Below, piece after piece: positions 1-5,074 of a stretch of DNA of 5,408 nt. The notes under the pieces are model-generated. The model was given only the letters and a program-made list of their open reading frames with translations, was not told the DNA's origin and did no database searches. Made by a program: the position numbers and the translations under genes. Numbering within the stretch: the first letter of the stretch is position 1; the number at the start of each line of letters is the position of its first letter. This stretch comes from Marmoricola sp. (GTDB taxonomy: Bacteria > Actinomycetota > Actinomycetes > Propionibacteriales > Nocardioidaceae). The stretch covers positions 1 to 5,408 of the forward strand of contig JASLCW010000117.1 of NCBI GenBank assembly GCA_030151765.1, written 5' to 3'.

Positions 1-1472
1 GCCGGGCCCAGATCGGCACGCTGCCGCGATTGCGGCCGCGTTGCTTCTACGACCTGACCATCGAGATCGCGCTGATCCGGCCGGGACCGATCCAGGGCGG
101 CGCCGTCCATCCCTACATCCGGCGGGCGACCGGCAAGGAGGCGATCTCCTATCCGCATCCCGACCTGGAGCCGGTGCTGAGGAGGACGCTCGGCGTACCC
201 CTCTTCCAGGAGCAGTTGATGCAGATGGCCATCGCGATCGGCGACTGCACCAACGACGATGCCGACCTGTTGCGCCGGGCGATGGGCTCCAAGCGCGGGG
301 TCGAACGCATCGAGAGCATCGAGCAGAAGCTGTACGCCGGCATGGCGAAGCGCGGTCTCGTGGGGGAGCAGGCCGATGCGATCTACACGCAGATCAAGTC
401 CTTCGCCAATTTCGGCTTCGCGGAGAGTCATGCGCTCTCCTTCGCGCTGCTGGTCTATGCGAGCTCATGGTTCAAGCTGCACTATCCGGCCGCCTTCCTG
501 ACAGGCCTGCTGCGCTCGCAGCCGATGGGCTTCTACTCACCGCAGTCCCTGGTCGCCGATGCCCGGCGGCACGGTGTCGAGATCCGTCGTCCCGACATCA
601 TCCGATCCGAGGCGCTGGCCGGACTGGAGCTCGTGTCATCGGCTGCGGGGACAACGGGCATGGATGCATGCGTCGACGTCCTGAGCCACGACAAGACGTC
701 GTACGTCGAAGGCACTCCGGATCCGACCCCCGCCCATCGCCGGGACGGCAACTACGCCTGCCGGCTCGGTCTGGACTCGGTCCGCGGGATCGGCGCGGAG
801 GCGGCGCAGCGGATCGTGGCCGCCCGTGCGGAGCGGGCCTTCACCGATCTCGCCGATCTGTCCCGGCGAGCAGCCCTGACCGACAAGCAGATGGAGGCGC
901 TGGCGACCGGCGGCGCCTTCGCCGGCTTCGGTCTGGACCGACGCGGTGCCTTGTGGCAGGCCGGTTTCACCGAGTCACCCGACCAACTCCCGGGATCGAC
1001 GCCCCTCGTGTCCGCCCCGATGCTGCCGGTGATGTCCGAGGTCGAGGAGACTCTCGCCGATCTCTGGGCCACCGGCATCTCTCCCGACCTGCATCCGCTG
1101 GCGCACATCCGGCAGGTGCTGAAGGACTGCGGCATCCGGGCGGTCGGCGATCTCGCCTCGGTCGAGACCGGCCGCCGGGTCCATGTCGCCGGCCTGATCA
1201 CTCACCGGCAGCGCCCGGGAACCGCCGGAGGGGTGACCTTCCTCAACCTCGAGGACGAGACCGGCATGCTCAACGTGGTGTGCCTGGCGAAGGTCTGGAC
1301 GGCCAACGCCAAGGTGGCGCGCAATACCTCCGGTGTCGTCATCACGGGAGCGGTGGAGCGTCAGGACGGTGCCACCAATCTGATCGCGAAGCAGCTCTTC
1401 CCGCTCGCCGGGATCCACCCCGAGGCGGCTCAGCTCTTCCGCGTCCGGCATCCCTCGCGCGACTTCCACTGA
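1..1472 (+). CDS. dnaE2: Error-prone DNA polymerase DnaE2 (ImuC), 3' portion
   Basis: This is the C-terminal part of the translesion alpha subunit of DNA polymerase III. In actinobacteria DnaE2 works with ImuA'/ImuB in SOS-induced mutagenic bypass of lesions. The frame is open from base 3, and about 489 codons are present of the roughly 1,050-1,100 usual for the family. The catalytic palm aspartates lie upstream of the window. Seen in order: the RPGPIQGG segment (about 78-101), the fingers motif LLRRAMGSK (267-293), the DnaE2-type FGFAESHA (411-434) followed by MGFYSPQSLV (about 525-554), a helix-hairpin-helix around VRGIG (about 771-827), an OB-fold with RQRPG and LEDETGMLNVVC (about 1179-1390), and the typical SRDFH end. 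FGFAESHA and MGFYSPQSLV separate it from replicative DnaE1. A poorly conserved stretch of 30-40 residues (about 636-750) precedes the helix-hairpin-helix. The reading frame is intact to its stop. Promoter and any LexA box lie outside the window. Confidence 0.95.
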   Translation, partial: RAQIGTLPRLRPRCFYDLTIEIALIRPGPIQGGAVHPYIRRATGKEAISYPHPDLEPVLRRTLGVPLFQEQLMQMAIAIGDCTNDDADLLRRAMGSKRGVERIESIEQKLYAGMAKRGLVGEQADAIYTQIKSFANFGFAESHALSFALLVYASSWFKLHYPAAFLTGLLRSQPMGFYSPQSLVADARRHGVEIRRPDIIRSEALAGLELVSSAAGTTGMDACVDVLSHDKTSYVEGTPDPTPAHRRDGNYACRLGLDSVRGIGAEAAQRIVAARAERAFTDLADLSRRAALTDKQMEALATGGAFAGFGLDRRGALWQAGFTESPDQLPGSTPLVSAPMLPVMSEVEETLADLWATGISPDLHPLAHIRQVLKDCGIRAVGDLASVETGRRVHVAGLITHRQRPGTAGGVTFLNLEDETGMLNVVCLAKVWTANAKVARNTSGVVITGAVERQDGATNLIAKQLFPLAGIHPEAAQLFRVRHPSRDFH

Positions 1473-1507
1473 AGCTGTGCATCTCTGTGGGGCGCGTCAG
1501 GCTGCTT

Positions 1508-1550
1508 GTGGCTCGGCGCCGTCGGTGGCTCACGCTCGTCGGTGGTCACC
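1508..1550 (+). repeat. Degenerate 17-bp tandem repeat, about 2.5 units
   Basis: Unit 1 (1508-1524) and unit 2 (1525-1541) both begin GTGGCTC and both end CGTCG, matching at 12 of 17 positions. A truncated third unit (1542-1550, GTGGTCACC) follows. GGTGGTCACC at 1541-1550 is also a small palindrome. No function is recognised. It may be a decayed repeat or chance in GC-rich DNA. Confidence 0.4.
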
Positions 1551-1577
1551 TGAAAAAGCGGCAGCGGTCTGCTGGTG

Positions 1578-1649
1578 GGTCGATCACACCGTTTGCCTGC
1601 CGATCACACCGAGTTCGGTGTGATTGGCAGGTGAACCGTGTGCATGGCC
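1578..1649 (+). repeat. Long imperfect inverted repeat forming an extended stem-loop
   Basis: The left arm 1585-1612 pairs with the right arm 1615-1642 around the symmetry point 1613/1614, closing on an AGTT loop (1612-1615). Of the 27 pairs from 1585/1642 to 1611/1616, 23 are Watson-Crick, three are G-U in plus-strand RNA (1594/1633, 1595/1632, 1602/1625) and one is a C-C mismatch (1590/1637). Beyond a 2x2 mismatch the stem continues for five pairs (1578-1582 with 1645-1649), two of them G-U. No T-tract follows, so it is not a canonical intrinsic terminator. It could be a U-tract-less actinobacterial terminator, a structured 3'UTR or small RNA, or a REP-like palindrome. The motif ATCACACCG occurs twice directly (1583, 1603), once inverted (1616-1624) and once inverted and degenerate (about 1636-1644), so a protein-binding array is also possible. 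Confidence 0.75.
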
Positions 1650-1764
1650 GAACGGGAGTGGAGGGTGTGACAGATGGGGATTTGGCGCCGGCCGCGACCC
1701 GCCGACGAGCCCAGCCGAATGCGACCCGATGCGCCCGACGAAAGGAACAACGGAGAGCAACAGT

Positions 1765-2760
1765 TCAGCGGATCGTGTCGCTCAGTGCGAGATCCCAGAC
1801 GGCAAGACCCCCAAGGTGCAGCGACCGCGCGAGGGTACGGCGGAGGTCGAGCGAACGGCCGTCGGACCACCACAGCACCGAGCCGTCGGAGAGATGGGCG
1901 GTCCACTCCCCGGCCGTGGCGTCCCACTGCGCGGTCGCGTGGTCGGCGGCGACGAGGCGGCGGGCCCGGGCGTCGCCGACCGTGAGGGTCCCCTTCGGCT
2001 GCCAGGCATAGCCGTAGCCGGCGACCCCGAGGACGATCTTGCGGGCGGGCACCCGCGATCGGAGTACGGCGAGCCCCTTGCGTTGCCAGGCCAGTGCGCC
2101 GATGGGGCCCGGGGTCGGTTCCCACGGCCCGTGCTGGTCGTAGCCCATCAGCACCACCCGGTCGACGATCGGGCCGATGGCGCGCAGGTCATAACCCCAC
2201 GCACGCATGCCGGCGATCGAGGTCGCGTTCATCAGATCGATGCTGAGCCGTGCCCGCTTCGGCAACTCCTTGCGCAGCGTCCGGAGGAAGGCGACCAGTC
2301 CGGCACGGTCGCGGGGACGCAGTGACTCCAGGTCGACATTGATGCCGTCCCAGTGTTGCTTCCGTACGAACCGGCCGAGCGAGCGCGCCACCCGGGCCCG
2401 ATTCGCCGTACTGGTGAGCATGCGATGCGCCACCGGCTCCGAGAAGTCGGCGAGCCGATCGGACCAGTTCCCGACCAGGAGCATCGTGGGGAGCCGACGT
2501 GCATGCCCGCGATGCAACTGGCTCAGCAGCGAGGCATCGGGTGCGCCGACCCGGCGGCCGTCCTCGGAGAGGTCCACGCCGTCCACGCCCACCTGGCTGA
2601 GGGCCTTGGCATTGCGGCTGATCGCGGCCACCGAATCCCAGCCGCCCTGGAAGCCGAGAATCGGCAGCGGGGACTCGGCCTTCGCGGCGGCGCCTGCGGC
2701 GGCAGGCATCGCGAGGACGACGGCGAGGGCGGGGAGTACGGCGTACCGAGAGAAGTTCAC
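1765..2760 (-). CDS. Secreted glycoside hydrolase family 18 protein (YaaH/SleL-like)
   Basis: A 331-residue exported protein read from a GTG start at 2758-2760. Residues 1-26 form a signal peptide: a short n-region with Arg5, the hydrophobic run AVLPALAVVLAMPA, and an alanine-rich cleavage region near residue 26. The rest is one GH18 barrel. The catalytic strand is DGINVDLE (138-145), with Glu145 as the expected acid and Asn141 in place of the second Asp of the classical DxxDxDxE. The strand MGYDQHGPW (205-213) carries the Tyr/Asp pair that positions the substrate N-acetyl group, AGYGYAW is at 247-253, and WDLAL (322-326) closes the barrel. This pattern resembles the YaaH/SleL branch, whose known members cut peptidoglycan or chitin-like glycans. 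No LysM or carbohydrate-binding domain is present, so the substrate is open. The open frame continues upstream across pirin, but the signal peptide and the -10 box fix the start at 2760. It converges with dnaE2. Confidence 0.88.
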   Translation of the reverse strand: MNFSRYAVLPALAVVLAMPAAAGAAAKAESPLPILGFQGGWDSVAAISRNAKALSQVGVDGVDLSEDGRRVGAPDASLLSQLHRGHARRLPTMLLVGNWSDRLADFSEPVAHRMLTSTANRARVARSLGRFVRKQHWDGINVDLESLRPRDRAGLVAFLRTLRKELPKRARLSIDLMNATSIAGMRAWGYDLRAIGPIVDRVVLMGYDQHGPWEPTPGPIGALAWQRKGLAVLRSRVPARKIVLGVAGYGYAWQPKGTLTVGDARARRLVAADHATAQWDATAGEWTAHLSDGSVLWWSDGRSLDLRRTLARSLHLGGLAVWDLALSDTIR

Positions 2761-2766
2761 CCGGTC

Positions 2767-2772
2767 AGCGTA
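2767..2772 (-). promoter_or_regulatory. Candidate -10 element for a leaderless GH18 transcript
   Basis: On the minus strand the hexamer TACGCT (fits TANNNT) is followed by six bases and then the GTG start, so the seventh base is the G of the start codon. No Shine-Dalgarno sequence is visible before this GTG. Together these suggest a leaderless mRNA. No good -35 box is seen at 16-18 bp; TTGCCA at 2795-2800 is 22 bp away. Confidence 0.4.
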
Positions 2773-2781
2773 GGTTCGCCG

Positions 2782-2791
2782 CCGGCGCCGG
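2782..2791. promoter_or_regulatory. 10-bp palindrome in the divergent GH18/pirin promoter region
   Basis: CCGGCGCCGG is a perfect palindrome in the 72-bp gap between two divergent starts. It falls in the spacer to -35 region of the proposed GH18 promoter, where a repressor could act. Such GC-only palindromes also occur by chance in this composition, so the operator reading is weak. Confidence 0.2.
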
Positions 2792-2817
2792 TGCTGGCAA
2801 ACTGGCGCTGAGAAACG

Positions 2818-2830
2818 GGAGGAAGGGGAG
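2818..2830 (+). promoter_or_regulatory. Strong ribosome binding site of the pirin gene
   Basis: A purine-rich run contains GGAGG (2818-2822, ten bases before the ATG) and AAGGGGAG (2823-2830). This is the only strong Shine-Dalgarno sequence before a start codon in the window, and it supports the ATG at 2833. Confidence 0.75.
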
Positions 2831-2832
2831 AG

Positions 2833-3735
2833 ATGGAGATCCTGACGCCGCGCGAGGTGCCGTTGGGCGGCCTGCGGGCGATGACCGTACGACGCACGCT
2901 GCCGCAACGTCAGCGCACGCTGATCGGAGCCTGGTGCTTCTGCGACCACTACGGTCCCGACGACCTCGCCAAGAGCGAGCCGATGGTGGTGCCGCCGCAT
3001 CCGCACACCGGCCTGGCGACGGTGAGCTGGCTCTTCACCGGCGAGATCGAGCACCGCGACTCGGCGGGCAATCACGCGATGGTCCGTCCCGGCGAGCTCA
3101 ACCTGATGACGGCCGGCCGCGGCATCAGCCACTCGGAGTACTCCACGAAGGAGACGAGCATCCTGCACGGCGCCCAGCTGTGGCTGGCGCTTCCCGATGC
3201 GCATCGTCATGTCGAGCCGCGCTTCGACCACTACGCGCCCCCGGCGATCGAGGGGCCGGGCTGGCACGCCCGGGTCTTCCTCGGCACCCTGCTCGGCGAG
3301 ACCTCGCCGGTTCCCACGTACTCGCCGCTGCTGGGCGCCGAGATCGTCCTCGAGCCCGATGTCACGCTCGAACTCGACGTCGACCCGGCCTTCGAGCACG
3401 GCGTCCTCGTCGACACCGGCGACGTGACGATGGAGGGCCTGGCGATCGCCCGCGGCGAACTCGGCTATGCCGAGCCCGGCCGCGACAAGCTGCGGCTCTC
3501 CACCCACGGCGCCAGCCGCATCCTGCTGCTCGGCGGCGAGCCCTTCGGTGAGCAGATCGTCATGTGGTGGAACTTCATCGGCCGCGACCACGACGAGGTG
3601 GTGCGCTATCGCGAGCAGTGGGAATCGCTGCTCGAGTCCGGTGCGGACGAGCGCTTCTCGCTGCCGGCCGGCGATCCGCTCGAGGCCCTGCACGCGCCGG
3701 TGCTCCCCAATGCCCGGATGCGTCCCCGCGGATGA
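2833..3735 (+). CDS. Pirin family protein (bicupin, iron-binding)
   Basis: A 300-residue two-cupin protein, close to the 290 residues of human pirin. The N-terminal pirin domain covers about residues 8-115 and holds all four expected metal ligands: His56 and His58 in HPHTG, and His100 and Glu102 in GRGISHSE, at almost the human spacing (H56, H58, H101, E103). EIEHRDSAGN at 71-80 is a further family hallmark. A second cupin (about 165-275) ends in GGEPFGEQIVMWWNF. Pirins bind Fe(II)/Fe(III). Different members act as quercetin dioxygenases, redox-sensing partners of transcription factors, or modulators of central metabolism, and the sequence does not say which applies. It is cytoplasmic, with no signal peptide. 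It is the first gene of a two-gene operon: its stop overlaps the tag start as ATGA. It is transcribed divergently from the GH18 gene 72 bp upstream. Confidence 0.93.
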   Translation: MEILTPREVPLGGLRAMTVRRTLPQRQRTLIGAWCFCDHYGPDDLAKSEPMVVPPHPHTGLATVSWLFTGEIEHRDSAGNHAMVRPGELNLMTAGRGISHSEYSTKETSILHGAQLWLALPDAHRHVEPRFDHYAPPAIEGPGWHARVFLGTLLGETSPVPTYSPLLGAEIVLEPDVTLELDVDPAFEHGVLVDTGDVTMEGLAIARGELGYAEPGRDKLRLSTHGASRILLLGGEPFGEQIVMWWNFIGRDHDEVVRYREQWESLLESGADERFSLPAGDPLEALHAPVLPNARMRPRG

Positions 3736-4304
3736 CCGGGCCGGTCGTCGGGGACGACGGCGTACCGCGCTGCCCGTGGGGCGACGGCTCCGCGGTGATG
3801 CGGGCCTACCACGACCAGGAGTGGGGCCGTCCGGTCGTCGGGGAGTCGGCGCTCTTCGAACGGCTGACGCTGGAGGCCTTCCAGTCCGGGCTCTCCTGGT
3901 CGACCATCCTCAACAAGCGTGAGGCATTCCGCGAGGTCTTCCACGGCTTCGAGGTCGATCGGATCGCGTCGTACGACGACACCGACGTGGCCAGGCTGAT
4001 GGCCGATGCCCGCATCGTCCGCAACCGGGCCAAGATCCTGGCCACCATCCAGAACGCCGGTGCGACCGTGCGCCTGCGCGAGGCCGGGGGGCTGGAGGCC
4101 CTGATCGGTGGCTTCGCGCCCGAGGTGCAGCCTCAGCCGGCCACGATCGACCAGGTGCCGACGGTCAGTGACGAGTCGAAGGCGCTCTCCCGCGGGCTCA
4201 AGCGTCGCGGCTTCACCTTCGTCGGCCCGACGACGATGCACGCCCTGATGGAGGCGACCGGCATGGCCAACACCCACCTGGTCGGCTGCGCCTTCCGCGG
4301 GTGA
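3732..4304 (+). CDS. tag: DNA-3-methyladenine glycosylase I
   Basis: A 190-residue monofunctional base-excision repair glycosylase that removes 3-methyladenine from alkylated DNA; E. coli Tag has 187 residues. The zinc-binding set is complete at E. coli spacing: Cys14 and His27 (13 apart, as C4/H17), and His182 and Cys186 (4 apart, as H175/C179). Glu48 in LTLEAFQSGLSW matches the base-recognition E38 of E. coli, and Trp56 matches W46. RCPWGD and YHDQEWG near the N-terminus and the NTHLVGC end are family signatures. The ATG at 3732 is chosen because it gives the family length and overlaps the pirin stop by four bases (ATGA). No good Shine-Dalgarno sequence precedes it, so translation probably depends on reinitiation after pirin. 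Its stop is one base from the stop of the convergent lipoprotein gene, leaving no room for a separate terminator. Confidence 0.95.
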   Translation: MTGPVVGDDGVPRCPWGDGSAVMRAYHDQEWGRPVVGESALFERLTLEAFQSGLSWSTILNKREAFREVFHGFEVDRIASYDDTDVARLMADARIVRNRAKILATIQNAGATVRLREAGGLEALIGGFAPEVQPQPATIDQVPTVSDESKALSRGLKRRGFTFVGPTTMHALMEATGMANTHLVGCAFRG

Positions 4305-4305
4305 C

Positions 4306-4992
4306 CTACTTCGAGGCCATCAGCTTGGCGAGGTCGACGACATCCTTCGCTGCGGGTGCGGCCGGCACGGTGACCTTGTCGTAGCTGAAGGTCGCGGTGC
4401 CGGAGCCGCCCGAGCCGGAGCCCTTGATCTGAAGCGGCCGGGCGTCCTTGTCGGCGAGGTAGATCGCCCCGCTCTTGAGAGTCAGCGGGATCGCCTTCGT
4501 GCCGGAGACGGTCGTGACCTTGCCCTTGGTGACCGTGTCCTGCGGGGTGAGCACCTGGTCGGTGAGGAAGGAGCGCTTCGCGAGTTCGATCAGCTGCGCG
4601 AAGTTCGCATTGTCGGGGTCCGCGATGATCCAGTGGTCGCCGATCAGGTTGGCGACCATGGTCGCCTGTGCCTTCGGCAGCTGCTGGGTCCAGAACTCCT
4701 GGCTGGGCTTGAACCAGGTGGTGCCGCCGATCGACTCGATCTCGATGGTGGCGCCGCTGAGCTTGATCGTGCCGTAGGAGTCCTTGCCGGAGTACTTCAG
4801 GTCGAGCGAGGTCTCCCCGCCACCCTGGGCGATCCGGCCGCTCAGGCTGATGTCCTTCTGGGCGCTGACATAGGCGCGTGCCTTCTTCAGCAGGGCCGAA
4901 CTGCTCAGCTTGGCCTGTGAGGGCGTGGACCCGCACGCGGCCAGGGCGAATCCGAGCACGACGGCGAGTACGACGGCGAAGGGACGCTTCAT
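4306..4992 (-). CDS. Secreted lipoprotein, LprG/LppX-like (LolA-type fold)
   Basis: A 228-residue lipoprotein with the start taken at 4992 (MKRPF). Lys2 and Arg3 are followed by a hydrophobic segment ending in the lipobox LAAC, with Cys20 as the lipidated residue, so it should be anchored on the outer face of the membrane. The mature part is rich in alternating strands (SLDLKYSG, GTIKLSGATIEIESIGG, TTWFKPSQEFW). With the helix-forming AKLSSSALLKKARAYVSAQ (residues 27-45) this resembles the actinobacterial LprG/LppX/LolA-like fold, which in mycobacteria carries lipids or lipoglycans. The role here is inferred from fold likeness only. A Gly/Ser run, GSGSGGSG (191-198), interrupts the C-terminal sheet. 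ATGs at 5001 and 5049 are possible, but the shorter start gives a normal signal peptide and fits a -10-like box. It converges with tag and diverges from the amidase gene. Confidence 0.82.
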   Translation of the reverse strand: MKRPFAVVLAVVLGFALAACGSTPSQAKLSSSALLKKARAYVSAQKDISLSGRIAQGGGETSLDLKYSGKDSYGTIKLSGATIEIESIGGTTWFKPSQEFWTQQLPKAQATMVANLIGDHWIIADPDNANFAQLIELAKRSFLTDQVLTPQDTVTKGKVTTVSGTKAIPLTLKSGAIYLADKDARPLQIKGSGSGGSGTATFSYDKVTVPAAPAAKDVVDLAKLMASK

Positions 4993-4999
4993 GTGCGCC

Positions 5000-5005
5000 A
5001 TTCTG
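5000..5005 (-). promoter_or_regulatory. Candidate -10 element of the lipoprotein gene
   Basis: On the minus strand CAGAAT (four of six matches to TATAAT) lies seven bases before the ATG at 4992, and no Shine-Dalgarno sequence is visible. If it is used, the transcript starts at or next to that ATG and the upstream ATG at 5001 would not be transcribed. No clear -35 box is seen. Confidence 0.25.
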
Positions 5006-5010
5006 ACCGA

Positions 5011-5038
5011 TCCGCGAAGGCGGACGCGGGTGTCCCGC
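5011..5038. promoter_or_regulatory. Two adjacent short inverted repeats between divergent genes
   Basis: TCCGC (5011-5015) pairs with GCGGA (5020-5024) across four bases, and GCGGG (5026-5030) pairs with CCCGC (5034-5038) across TGT. Both are perfect and lie in the shared lipoprotein/amidase promoter region. The second sits just upstream of the expected amidase -35 region, where a regulator could bind. The high GC content makes chance occurrence likely. Confidence 0.25.
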
Positions 5039-5062
5039 AAAACGGTCACGGCCGGCTCGCGC

Positions 5063-5068
5063 TACCTT
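5063..5068 (+). promoter_or_regulatory. Candidate -10 element for a leaderless amidase transcript
   Basis: TACCTT fits TANNNT and is followed by exactly six bases and then the ATG at 5075, so the seventh base is the A of the start codon. There is no Shine-Dalgarno sequence in the preceding 20 bases. The geometry matches the GH18 promoter. No recognisable -35 hexamer is present. Confidence 0.4.
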
Positions 5069-5074
5069 CACGTC

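Larger units (their letters stand above)
1473..1764. other. Gene-free convergent region between dnaE2 and the GH18 gene
   Basis: These 292 bases lie between two convergent stop codons. I find no credible gene on either strand: frames stay open here only as random extensions in GC-rich DNA, with no family resemblance and no ribosome binding site. The content is a degenerate 17-bp tandem repeat (1508-1550), a long stem-loop (1578-1649), and about 115 bases of unremarkable sequence up to the GH18 stop. The short A-run at 1553-1557 and the T-rich phrases around the stem-loop look less GC-rich than the neighbouring genes. Termination of both converging transcripts presumably happens here. Confidence 0.7.

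Noticed and set aside
1562..1574. Small hairpin CAGC-GGTCT-GCTG before the long stem-loop
   Set aside because: A four-base-pair stem is expected often by chance in this composition.
1581..1611. Two direct copies of CGATCACACCG with 20-bp period, considered as a CRISPR or iteron start
   Set aside because: Only two short copies, no spacer-length intervals, no cas or replication gene nearby. The inverted-repeat reading explains them better.
1578..1649. Canonical Rho-independent terminator
   Set aside because: No run of T follows the stem on the plus strand and no run of A precedes it for the minus strand, so the standard definition is not met even though a terminator role is possible.
1644..1670. 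Eight-codon ATG open frame (MAEREWRV) on the plus strand at the foot of the stem-loop
   Set aside because: No ribosome binding site, very short, and its ATG is buried in the stem. No support as a peptide gene.
41..2011. 656-codon open frame on the plus strand through dnaE2 and the following gap
   Set aside because: It is the +2 frame of dnaE2 with Arg/Gly/Pro/Ala-rich low-quality protein and runs on only because stops are rare in GC-rich DNA. The dnaE2 frame carries all the family motifs.
2795..2800. Minus-strand TTGCCA as the -35 box of the GH18 promoter
   Set aside because: It lies 22 bp from the proposed -10, too far for a normal sigma-70 type spacer of 16-18 bp.
2761..3693. In-frame 311-codon upstream extension of the GH18 gene on the minus strand
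   Set aside because: It is wholly antisense to pirin and the divergent promoter, has no recognisable domain, and would bury the clear signal peptide that begins at the GTG at 2760.
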